Assembly (NCBI GenBank): GCA_937885815.1 | Contig: CALABM010000182.1 | Span: 1 to 6,195, forward strand | Source: an uncultured Verrucomicrobiales bacterium | GTDB lineage: Bacteria > Verrucomicrobiota > Verrucomicrobiia > Verrucomicrobiales > Akkermansiaceae | Direction: 5' to 3' | DNA length: 6,195 nt | Shown here: positions 1 to 6,039 of the stretch, one piece after another | How positions within the stretch are numbered: the stretch's first letter is position 1 | Layout of the letters: each line of letters starts with the position of its first letter | The notes under the pieces: model-generated | Told to the model about the DNA's origin: nothing | The model's input: only the letters and a program-made list of their open reading frames with translations | Database searches by the model: none | Position numbers and translations under genes: made by a program

Positions 1-620
1 GGTGTGTGGACGCCGTTTCCTCCGCTGCCGGCTCCAAGATTGAGACTGACAAGCTCGGCATCGACGTGCTGATTACCTCCACACAGAAAGCTCTGGCTCT
101 GCCTCCCGGTCTCGCCATCTGCTCCATGAGCCGCAAAGCCTATGACCGCACGGCGGAGGTGCCCAACCGCGGTCTGTACTTTGACCTGCGCACCCTTTGG
201 GACTTCATCGACAAGAAGAACTACCAGTACACCTCCACTCCCTGCCTCTCCCTCATGTACGCTCTGGACAAGCAGCTCCAGCATATCGTGAACGAGGAAG
301 GCATCGACGCCCGCTTCGCCCGCCACGAGCAGTGCGCAGAATTCACCCGCGCTTGGGCTGACGAATACTTCCGTGTGTACCCGAACCGCAAGTATCTTTC
401 CAAGACACTCACCGTTATCGATGCTCATCCCAAGGGCTGCTCCGAGCTCATCTCCATTCCCGAGCTCAACAAGGCTCTGGCTGAGCGTAACATGCAGCTG
501 GGCAACGGCTACGGCGGCCTGAAGGACAAGACTTTCCGCATTGCTCACATGGGCGAGCTCTGCCTGGATGACATGAAGGAGATTACCTCCGCCATCGTGG
601 ATGTACTCAAACTCGGTTAA
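1..620 (+). CDS. Class V PLP-dependent aminotransferase, C-terminal part (5' end outside window)
   Basis: The reading frame is open from the left edge (first full codon at 3-5) to the TAA at 618-620, so about 206 residues of a family usually near 370 are present. The first codons read CVDAVSSAAGS, matching the Asp that contacts the PLP ring. STQKAL follows, with the likely Schiff-base lysine at 87-89, and then the PPGLA stretch typical of serine-pyruvate/alanine-glyoxylate type enzymes. Near the C-terminus, GYGGLKDKTFRIAHMG carries the conserved Arg expected to hold the substrate carboxylate. The family moves an amino group between a small amino acid (serine, alanine, phosphoserine) and a 2-oxoacid in the cytosol; the substrate cannot be told from this fragment. 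The GTG at position 6 is internal, because the PLP-binding region is already under way there. Codon use is strongly biased (AAG, CTC, CTG, AAC), which suggests good expression. A strong terminator follows the stop. Confidence 0.88.
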   Translation, partial: CVDAVSSAAGSKIETDKLGIDVLITSTQKALALPPGLAICSMSRKAYDRTAEVPNRGLYFDLRTLWDFIDKKNYQYTSTPCLSLMYALDKQLQHIVNEEGIDARFARHEQCAEFTRAWADEYFRVYPNRKYLSKTLTVIDAHPKGCSELISIPELNKALAERNMQLGNGYGGLKDKTFRIAHMGELCLDDMKEITSAIVDVLKLG

Positions 621-670
621 GCTGCCTCCAAGAACAAACTCCCCAAAAACACCTATTCTCTCAGTTACGA

Positions 671-703
671 AAGCTGCTGTCGCAAGACAGCAGCTTCTTT
701 TTT
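671..703 (+). terminator. Intrinsic terminator of the aminotransferase gene
   Basis: A perfect 11-bp stem (671-681 paired with 686-696) is closed by a GCAA tetraloop of the stable GNRA class. It is followed by C and six T residues (698-703). It lies 50 bp after the aminotransferase stop codon and is a textbook Rho-independent terminator for plus-strand transcription. Confidence 0.93.
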
Positions 704-715
704 ACCCGAACGAGC

Positions 716-752
716 AAAAAAAACACCCCGCGGATTCAGAAAAACCGCGGGG
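716..752 (-). terminator. Intrinsic terminator of the minus-strand lysozyme-like gene
   Basis: A perfect 8-bp GC-only stem (726-733 with 745-752, arms CCCCGCGG/CCGCGGGG) encloses an 11-nt loop. Read on the minus strand, the hairpin is followed by TG and then eight T residues (plus-strand A run 716-723). It lies 38 bp beyond the stop of the gene at 791-1225 and 12 bp from the plus-strand terminator, so the two convergent genes end in separate back-to-back terminators. Confidence 0.9.
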
Positions 753-790
753 AGGAAATTAGCTGATATAGTGGGGAAAAACGGGACTTA

Positions 791-1225
791 TCAATCCTCG
801 GAAGAGGCCTGCTCCAAAGCACCGAAGCGGCCAGAACGAATCTGCCCCATAAGGCCATTGACGTGGCGCGTCCACGAGCTGTGGCTAGCGCAGTAGGAGC
901 GAGCAATCTGTGCCACTGTTACGCGACCTCTCTGCCTGTACTTGGCCAGAATGCTAGCAAGATCATTCACGCAATCTTCCTTGCTCCCATACTGACGCTG
1001 TCCACGGCGCCCCATGATACCCGCCAGATTATTGCGGCGGCGAGCTGAGAAAGAGGTGCCGTTAGCAGATTCGTGGCGCATTATCGCCTCCATTAACACG
1101 GGGTCCACTCCATGTCTTGCGGCTGCATCATTAATGGCAGGACGCAGATCCGTGATGGTATCTGCAGAAACCAGCCCGCTGAATAACAGCATGATGCCAG
1201 TCAGAATTGTGATGGTAGATCTCAT
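791..1225 (-). CDS. Small secreted lysozyme-fold protein, glucosaminidase-like
   Basis: The 144-residue product starts MRSTITILTG and has a signal peptide: short basic start, hydrophobic core at about 5-18, and a likely signal peptidase I site after VSA at 21. The mature part (about 123 residues) resembles glucosaminidase/lysozyme-fold domains: a helix ending in MRHES with E52 the candidate catalytic acid, then NNLAGI (65-70, like the NNLFGI motif of GH73-type enzymes), YGSKEDCVNDLASIL (79-93) and a C-terminal helix around SWTRHVNGLMGQI. It probably cleaves or binds peptidoglycan in the periplasm. C85 and C112 could form a disulfide. An upstream in-frame GTG at 1243 is rejected because it lies inside the promoter; the ATG at 1225 is only 9 nt from the -10 box. 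The gene is monocistronic. It could also be a lytic transglycosylase-like or inactive binding protein; the fold call is moderate and activity is unproven. Confidence 0.6.
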   Translation of the reverse strand: MRSTITILTGIMLLFSGLVSADTITDLRPAINDAAARHGVDPVLMEAIMRHESANGTSFSARRRNNLAGIMGRRGQRQYGSKEDCVNDLASILAKYRQRGRVTVAQIARSYCASHSSWTRHVNGLMGQIRSGRFGALEQASSED

Positions 1226-1234
1226 GTGCGGCCC

Positions 1235-1262
1235 AGTATACACGCAATTTTTTGTTTGTCAA
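1235..1262 (-). promoter_or_regulatory. Sigma-70-type promoter of the lysozyme-like gene
   Basis: On the minus strand a perfect -35 TTGACA (1257-1262), a 16-bp spacer and a -10 TATACT (1235-1240, five of six consensus) lie directly upstream of the gene. The expected transcription start is about 1228, giving a leader of only about 1-4 nt before the ATG at 1225. The spacing therefore fixes the ATG as the start and implies a leaderless or nearly leaderless mRNA. Confidence 0.75.
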
Positions 1263-1269
1263 TGCCAAA

Positions 1270-1305
1270 ATTAATTATTTTTTAACTTTTCCTAAATATT
1301 AATTA
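1270..1305. repeat. Repeated ATTAATTA in the AT-rich divergent promoter region
   Basis: The 8-mer ATTAATTA occurs at 1270-1277 and again at 1298-1305, 28 bp apart, within an extremely AT-rich stretch upstream of both divergent promoters. It may act as an UP-element-like or regulator-binding region. Such short AT words also recur by chance in this composition, so function is uncertain. Confidence 0.3.
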
Positions 1306-1325
1306 CACGCTTTTGAAAAGCATTT

Positions 1326-1350
1326 TTTAGGCTGCCGCGTAATTTAGGCT
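1326..1350 (+). repeat. Direct repeat TTTAGGCT upstream of typA
   Basis: TTTAGGCT is present at 1326-1333 and 1343-1350, a 17-bp period. The second copy abuts the proposed -35 box of typA, a position where a bound regulator could interfere with or aid RNA polymerase. No known regulator site is recognised. Confidence 0.3.
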
Positions 1351-1378
1351 TTACGAGGCGTGAGCGATATGCTAGAAT
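1350..1378 (+). promoter_or_regulatory. Probable promoter of the typA-DUF456 operon
   Basis: TTTACG (1350-1355, four of six -35 matches) is separated by 17 bp from TAGAAT (1373-1378, five of six -10 matches). The TGC just before the -10 makes it an extended -10. The start would be near 1385, giving a leader of about 35 nt. The bases after the -10 (AGCGCGCGC) form a GC-rich discriminator, a feature linked in well-studied bacteria to repression by ppGpp. Confidence 0.6.
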
Positions 1379-1380
1379 AG

Positions 1381-1410
1381 CGCGCGCAAGGCGCGCGGAG
1401 TGCGCCCTCC
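1381..1410 (+). promoter_or_regulatory. Alternative GC-rich hairpins in the typA leader
   Basis: CGCGCGC (1381-1387) can pair with GCGCGCG (1391-1397) across an AAG loop. Alternatively GGCGC (1390-1394) can pair with GCGCC (1402-1406), and GGAG (1397-1400) with CTCC (1407-1410). These structures exclude one another. If transcription starts near 1385 the first stem would be mostly missing from the RNA. The structures end 9 nt before the ATG; whether they regulate translation is inference. Confidence 0.35.
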
Positions 1411-1419
1411 CGAAAAGTT

Positions 1420-3252
1420 ATGAGTGATCCCACGAAGTTCCGCAATCTGGCCATTATCGCCCACGTAGACCACGGCAAGACCACCCTCGTAGACCAGCTG
1501 CTGAAAGCCGGCGGCACCTACCGAGAAAATCAGGAAGTTCAGGAACGCGCCATGGACTCCATGGATTTGGAGCGCGAAAAGGGTATCACCATTAAGGCAA
1601 AGAACACCTCCATTCACTGGAATGGTTACACAATCAACATTGTAGACACGCCCGGCCACGCCGACTTCGGTGCTGAGGTAGAGCGAGTGATGAAGATGGT
1701 GGATGGCGTCATTCTGGTGGTGGACGCTTATGAAGGCCCTCAGGCACAAACACGCTTTGTACTTCGTAAAGCTCTGGAAGAAGGGCTTCTGCCCATCGTG
1801 GTGGTGAACAAGATTGATCGCCCGCATGCGGATCCCATGAAAGTACACGATCAGGTGCTGGAGCTACTGCTGGATTTGGACGCCACGGAGGAGCAGTTTG
1901 AAGCCCCCTTCGTGTACGGCTCCGCCCGCGATGGCTACTTCATGAACAGCCCTGAAAATGAGCCGCCTGTAGACTGCACCCCCCTGCTCTACCAGATTGT
2001 CAATCACATTCCCGCCCCGAAAGATGCTGATGCAGACGCCCCCTTCAAGATGCTCATATCCAACATTGACTGGGATGATTATGTGGGCCGAGTGGCAGTA
2101 GGCCGCATCACTAACGGACGCGTGCAGAAGGGCGACACTCTCTACCTGCTGCGTGCAGACGGCAGCAAAGTACAGGGCAAAGTAACCAAGCTTTTCGAAT
2201 ACAGCGGACTGCAGACCACGGACTCCGCCATCGGCGAGGCCGGTAACATCATCGGCATCTCCGGTTTCGAGGGCGTGGACATCGGTGAGACGCTGGTAGC
2301 AGACCCTGAGGAAGAGGCCATGCCCTTCGTACAGATTGACCCGCCCACCGTGCAGATGGAGTTCAGCATCAATGATGGGCCTCTGGGTGGCCGTGATGGC
2401 AAGAACGTGACCAGCCGAGTCATCCGCGACCGCCTCATGCGTGAAATGCGCACGAACATCTCCATTAAGGTGGAGGATACAGATTTGGCCGGCGTATTTA
2501 TGGTATCCGCCCGCGGCACCATGCAGATTGCCATTCTCGTGGAGCAAATGCGCCGTGAAAATTATGAGGTGCTGGTATCACGCCCCAAGGTGATTACACA
2601 GGATATTGATGGCGTGCGCTGCGAACCTTTTGAGACCGTATTCATTGAAGTTCCTGATGAATGCGCGAACGGCGCTGTGCGTATTCTGGGCAACCGCAAG
2701 GGCATTCTCGAGAATATGGAGACCAAAGGGACAGGCCGCACATACATTCAGGCCACCATTCCCACCCGCGGCCTTATCGGCTTCGAGTTTGAGCTGGTAA
2801 ACCTCACCAGCGGTCATGGCATCTTCTCCCACCTCTTCAAGGAATACGCTCCCTATGCGGGCGAAATTGTCACCCGCCAAAGCAGCACACTTATTTCCAT
2901 GGAGAATGGTATTGCCCGCCCCTACGCCCTGCAGGCTATGGAGGAGCGAGGCTCCCTCTTCATTGCCCCCGGTGATGAGGTGTACGAAGGTATGATTGTG
3001 GGCGAAAACCCCAAGCCCATCGACATTCCCGTCAACCCCACACGCGAAAAGCATCTCACCAACCACCGCTCCGCCACCAAGAACGACTCCATTCAGCTCA
3101 CCCCCCCGCGCGTATTCTCGCTGGAACGAGCCATTGAGTACATTGAGCAGGACGAGCTGGTAGAAGCCACGCCCCACTTCATCCGCATGCGCAAGCGCCT
3201 GCTGGACGCCACAGCCCGCAAACGCGCAGAACTCAGAGCAAAGGGACTGTAA
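1420..3252 (+). CDS. typA: Ribosome-associated translational GTPase TypA/BipA
   Basis: The 610-residue product is a full-length TypA/BipA, an EF-G-related GTPase that binds the ribosome and helps 50S assembly and growth under cold or stress. The GTPase motifs are intact: G1 AHVDHGKTT at 14-22, switch I EKGITI at 53-58, G3 DTPGH at 76-80 with the catalytic-type His80, G4 NKID at 130-133 and G5 SAR at 168-170. The beta-barrel domain II covers about 205-295. EF-G III/V-like domains follow, including the GRDGKNVTSRVIRDRL stretch at 324-339 and SARGTMQIAILVEQMRREN at 363-381. The BipA-specific C-terminal domain has REKHLTNHRS at 542-551 and DELVEATPHFIRMRKR at 578-593. The ATG at 1420 gives the normal N-terminus (MSDPTKFRNLAIIAHVDHGK). 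There is no strong Shine-Dalgarno; the nearest GGAG (1397-1400) is 19 nt away, too far. It is the first gene of a likely two-gene operon with the DUF456 gene. Confidence 0.98.
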   Translation: MSDPTKFRNLAIIAHVDHGKTTLVDQLLKAGGTYRENQEVQERAMDSMDLEREKGITIKAKNTSIHWNGYTINIVDTPGHADFGAEVERVMKMVDGVILVVDAYEGPQAQTRFVLRKALEEGLLPIVVVNKIDRPHADPMKVHDQVLELLLDLDATEEQFEAPFVYGSARDGYFMNSPENEPPVDCTPLLYQIVNHIPAPKDADADAPFKMLISNIDWDDYVGRVAVGRITNGRVQKGDTLYLLRADGSKVQGKVTKLFEYSGLQTTDSAIGEAGNIIGISGFEGVDIGETLVADPEEEAMPFVQIDPPTVQMEFSINDGPLGGRDGKNVTSRVIRDRLMREMRTNISIKVEDTDLAGVFMVSARGTMQIAILVEQMRRENYEVLVSRPKVITQDIDGVRCEPFETVFIEVPDECANGAVRILGNRKGILENMETKGTGRTYIQATIPTRGLIGFEFELVNLTSGHGIFSHLFKEYAPYAGEIVTRQSSTLISMENGIARPYALQAMEERGSLFIAPGDEVYEGMIVGENPKPIDIPVNPTREKHLTNHRSATKNDSIQLTPPRVFSLERAIEYIEQDELVEATPHFIRMRKRLLDATARKRAELRAKGL

Positions 3253-3269
3253 TCTGTATAAGCCCGTCC

Positions 3270-3839
3270 ATGTTCCAGGAGATAACACAGTGGTTTGCAA
3301 ACCATGATTATACGGCAATATGCCTGTATATATCAGCCGGGCTTCTTTACATGGCAGGATTCTTGGGGGCCGTACTACCTTATCCCGGTTGCTTCGTAGC
3401 GCTGGGAGGCAGCGTGTGCTACGCTCTAGCCGCGGGGCAGCCGTACCCTGCATGGTGGATATGGCTTATACTTGTTCTACTCGCCGTCTTCGGCACGCTG
3501 GTAGACAATATCACCACAGCCATGGGCGCTAAGCAGTTCGGCGGCAGTAAGCAGGCCTTCTGGGGCAGCATGCTGGGTCTCTTCATAGGCGCTCTCTTCG
3601 CGTTTCCCATCGGCATCATAGCCGGGCCCTTTCTTGGCGCATTCATTGCAGAGCTGGTGCTTGTTCGTAAGAATGCGAAAGACTCAGCAAAATCCGGCTT
3701 TGGAGCCATGCTTGGACTACTGGCAGGAGCGCTGTGTAAGGTAATCGTCACCATCATCATGCTGATTATCACTATCATTAGCACTCCTTCCAATGATGAT
3801 ATTCAGCCACCTCCGGCCACATGTTCTTCTGAGGGCTAA
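3270..3839 (+). CDS. DUF456 family multi-pass membrane protein
   Basis: The 189-residue protein is nearly all hydrophobic, with membrane segments at about 15-36, 39-56, 61-80, 98-132 (probably two, split near a Pro) and 145-170, and a short polar tail rich in Pro and Ser. Hallmarks of DUF456 are visible: PYPG at 37-40 (the family's P-x-PG turn), D79 followed by GAKQFGGSKQAFWGS at 86-100, GPFLGAFIAE at 119-128, then the glycine-rich FGAMLGLLAGAL helix. The family has no established biochemical role. The start follows the typA stop by 17 bp with no terminator between them, so it is probably co-transcribed. No Shine-Dalgarno sequence precedes the ATG. A TATAAG at 3257-3262 could be a -10 box giving a leaderless internal transcript, but no -35 supports it. 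The link to TypA could be functional or only positional. Confidence 0.87.
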   Translation: MFQEITQWFANHDYTAICLYISAGLLYMAGFLGAVLPYPGCFVALGGSVCYALAAGQPYPAWWIWLILVLLAVFGTLVDNITTAMGAKQFGGSKQAFWGSMLGLFIGALFAFPIGIIAGPFLGAFIAELVLVRKNAKDSAKSGFGAMLGLLAGALCKVIVTIIMLIITIISTPSNDDIQPPPATCSSEG

Positions 3840-3894
3840 ACCCATCAGCTGACGGCAATCAGAAGAAGACTCAGGGACAAACTCCTTTCTATAC

Positions 3895-3934
3895 AAGCAT
3901 TAACACCGAGGAATAATCCTCGGTGTTAATGCTT
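3895..3934. terminator. Long perfect hairpin between convergent genes, possible bidirectional terminator
   Basis: A perfect 17-bp inverted repeat (3895-3911 with 3918-3934) has a 6-nt spacer whose outer A and T can also pair, leaving an ATAA loop. It lies 55 bp after the DUF456 stop and 48 bp after the convergent dynamin-like gene's stop, so it is placed to end both transcripts. Neither side has a proper T run (plus: GCTTTAGTAA; minus: GCTTGTATAG). It may be a weak or Rho-assisted terminator, an mRNA 3' stabiliser or an RNase III target. Confidence 0.6.
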
Positions 3935-3961
3935 TAGTAATCCTGAAGAGCAACTCGTGTT

Positions 3962-3981
3962 ATACGAGAACTGCCTCGTAT
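3962..3981 (-). repeat. Small inverted repeat just after the dynamin-like gene
   Basis: ATACGAG (3962-3968) and CTCGTAT (3975-3981) form a 7-bp hairpin with a 6-nt loop, one base past the TAA of the minus-strand gene. A further CTCGT at 3954-3958 could pair instead with ACGAG at 3964-3968, so alternative folds exist. There is no T tract. It may protect the mRNA 3' end. Confidence 0.4.
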
Positions 3982-3982
3982 A

Positions 3983-5986
3983 TTAATGAGTCTTCTCGTA
4001 AGCCTCGTTCATTGCGCTCACTCTGGACATCACGGCAGCGAGCGATTTCAGGCGCTCCTGCACAACAGTGATATCGGAGAGCGTTTTCTCGCGCTTAGCA
4101 GAAAGTGCTGAGAAAAAGTTTACCGTCGTGGAACGCACCTCCTCCGTGATAACCTTCTGCATATGCTCGTGAGGGGGCTGAGCCTGAAGCTGCTCATCAG
4201 CTTCACTCATGTAATGCTTCACCATGGGATCCACCACCTGCCACACAAAGAGCTCGTTACCCCAAAACACCTCATACTCCTTGTCAGCATCCTTCCACCA
4301 CCAGCGGTGAACGCGTTCTTCGTATATATACGGATTGAAACGATTTTCCTTGGCGGCTTTTTCCTTATTCAGAGGCATGTTATGCACCTCCTGCCATTCC
4401 AGAAAATCCGGGTATTCAGGCACGGAAAACTCCGCCCAAAGCTCAGCATCATGCTCCATTAAGCGCAGCTTGCATGACTTCAGCAAATGCCTGATAGCGT
4501 GATTACACCACGCAGAAACAGTACAGATTTCTCCACCTACGGAAATTTGCACGTGTCTATCAGTAAGGTCATTGAAAAGGAACTCCCTCAGAGCATCACG
4601 ACAGGCATTATTACAGTCCATCATGCATTCGTTAATATCACGGCCTGTAGCCTTCGGCCCCTTGTAAAGCTCTCGGCGATCCCTGTAGATATTTTCACAG
4701 ATGAGGGGAAAATCCGGCATCTGCGTGGGTTCAATGGTGAACTCAGCATCCACCGGAACATTCGGGCAATGCAGGGCATCTTCAGCCACCTTTTGGAAAG
4801 CATCCCAACGCTCCACTCTGCTCTTCAGCGCAGCAAGTACCTTATTCTCACTGCGCTGCGTCACCAGCACGGCGGCTGCCAAGGAACGCAGGGTCTGACG
4901 AAGATTATCACAGCAGTGCAGATAGCGAATATCAGAAAGCTCACGATGCAGTGACGCCTCCATCTCCTCAAAACCGGAACCGGCCAGCAATTCTAACGGA
5001 GATTGATACACTCCACCGGACATCTCAACATGCTCACGCAGGCGAGCAGAACTCTCAAAAATACCGGCATATGCCATGCCCAGATTCACGGAGGAAATGG
5101 GAATCTCCCGGTTATCAGAAAGCTGGCGCAATACACTGAGAGCGCGAGAAGATTGCTCCATCGTTTCAGCATCAATCACTTCCGAGCGCAGCCACGCCTT
5201 AGACTCCATGCGATTCTGGATAATTCGGGAGGTAGAGGGAGCTCGGCCAGCCAGAAGCGCCTCCAGCTCTTCCACAGCCTTAGCATTCAGCGGAGCCACA
5301 GAGCTCTGCAACAGCAGCACCATATCACACTCCTTGCCAATCTCACGATAACGCTCGCCTTTAGCCACCTCAGCAGTGGCGGAGTCACAGCCGGGCATAT
5401 CCAACAGCATACGATTGCGGTAGCGCAACAAACGGCAGTTCTCATTGAACTCCGTCTCTACTACAACCATCACCGGCTCCTCCGAAAGCAGAGGAGAATC
5501 CGCCACCCGGCAGCAAAGCACACCTCGCAAGGTACTCTCATTCAATGGCAGAGAACGCATTGAAACGGCAGACATACTACCCTCTTTCTCAATGCCTCGC
5601 AGATGGTCAAGTACCGCGGCCTGCAGTACGGATATATCCGCCTCCTCTGAGCCAGCGGCCTTCTCGTACAGGAAAATACGCGGAGCCGCACCAGGCTCAG
5701 CCATACGAATAAGAGCCGGGCGCAATGTAACATCCTGCCCGTAACCGGTGGGAGAAGCCATTGCAGAGCGCGTCAGCAAATTCACCAATGTGGATTTACC
5801 GGCCTTCAACATGCCCATGCACACAATAATCTCAATACCGGAGTCAAACTGATCAATAGCACGTAAAGCCTGTACAACCTGCTCCTTTACTGCATCAAAG
5901 CCTTCCTTTGCAGTGCATTCTTGTTCAAGCTCGAGAAGAGTTTTACGAATACCTTCCAACTCTTGGCGTTTGTCCTCGGGAATCAT
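3983..5986 (-). CDS. Dynamin-like large GTPase with degenerate G4 motif
   Basis: The 667-residue protein has a bacterial dynamin-like layout. An N-terminal helical region (1-50) precedes the G domain: G1 GMLKAGKST at 58-66, a switch I region SPTGYGQDVTLRP at 78-90 with T87 the likely catalytic Thr, G3 DMPG at 196-199, and a G5-like ISSVNLGMA at 297-305. At the expected G4 position the sequence is IIQNRMESK (255-263), without the T/NKxD Asp that selects guanine. The G2-G3 spacing of about 109 residues exceeds the roughly 70 of human dynamin 1, so an insertion is likely. Residues 340-400 and 590-660 look helical and could form the stalk; 560-583 is rich in Trp. There is no signal peptide or clear transmembrane helix, so it is probably cytosolic and membrane-associated. 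Relatives remodel or survey membranes. The ATG at 5986 has a good promoter upstream but no clear Shine-Dalgarno. Its specific role is unknown, and it stands alone. Confidence 0.78.
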   Translation of the reverse strand: MIPEDKRQELEGIRKTLLELEQECTAKEGFDAVKEQVVQALRAIDQFDSGIEIIVCMGMLKAGKSTLVNLLTRSAMASPTGYGQDVTLRPALIRMAEPGAAPRIFLYEKAAGSEEADISVLQAAVLDHLRGIEKEGSMSAVSMRSLPLNESTLRGVLCCRVADSPLLSEEPVMVVVETEFNENCRLLRYRNRMLLDMPGCDSATAEVAKGERYREIGKECDMVLLLQSSVAPLNAKAVEELEALLAGRAPSTSRIIQNRMESKAWLRSEVIDAETMEQSSRALSVLRQLSDNREIPISSVNLGMAYAGIFESSARLREHVEMSGGVYQSPLELLAGSGFEEMEASLHRELSDIRYLHCCDNLRQTLRSLAAAVLVTQRSENKVLAALKSRVERWDAFQKVAEDALHCPNVPVDAEFTIEPTQMPDFPLICENIYRDRRELYKGPKATGRDINECMMDCNNACRDALREFLFNDLTDRHVQISVGGEICTVSAWCNHAIRHLLKSCKLRLMEHDAELWAEFSVPEYPDFLEWQEVHNMPLNKEKAAKENRFNPYIYEERVHRWWWKDADKEYEVFWGNELFVWQVVDPMVKHYMSEADEQLQAQPPHEHMQKVITEEVRSTTVNFFSALSAKREKTLSDITVVQERLKSLAAVMSRVSAMNEAYEKTH

Positions 5987-6039
5987 GATATAAGCTCGGG
6001 GTCTACTCTGTATAATAAGGTCTAGGCGAATACCCGCAC

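Noticed and set aside
6..620. GTG at position 6 as a true start of the aminotransferase
   Set aside because: The frame is open to the left edge and the codons there already encode the conserved PLP-binding segment, so this is an internal codon.
1226..1243. Upstream GTG start (1243) for the lysozyme-like gene
   Set aside because: It lies within the promoter, upstream of the predicted transcription start, and would add six residues ahead of a good signal peptide.
1309..1328. GCTTTTGAAAAGC followed by ATTTTTT as a plus-strand terminator
   Set aside because: The stem is only 5 bp and A/T-rich, there is no plus-strand gene just upstream, and it sits ahead of the typA promoter. Weak chance structure in AT-rich DNA is more likely.
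3257..3269. TATAAG as a -10 giving a leaderless DUF456 transcript
   Set aside because: The spacing would fit, but there is no -35 box and the last -10 base is wrong. Co-transcription with typA is simpler.
1864..3453. Long minus-strand open frames opposite typA (1864-2547, 2578-3453)
   Set aside because: They lie antisense to an unmistakable typA, show no recognisable domain and arise from its codon bias.
3824..3867. Inverted repeat TTCTTCTGA / TCAGAAGAA around the DUF456 stop
   Set aside because: The arms are 9 bp but separated by 26 nt and not followed by T residues. The long hairpin at 3895-3934 is the better terminator candidate.
5003..5563. 186-residue plus-strand open frame opposite the dynamin-like gene
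   Set aside because: It is an antisense shadow of the GTPase frame, with low-complexity His/Gln/Arg-rich composition and no domain.
3983..5986. Anti-phage defence system built on the dynamin-like GTPase
   Set aside because: Some bacterial dynamins do act in phage tolerance, but there is no partner effector, mobile-element mark or defence gene nearby in the window, so the claim is unsupported.
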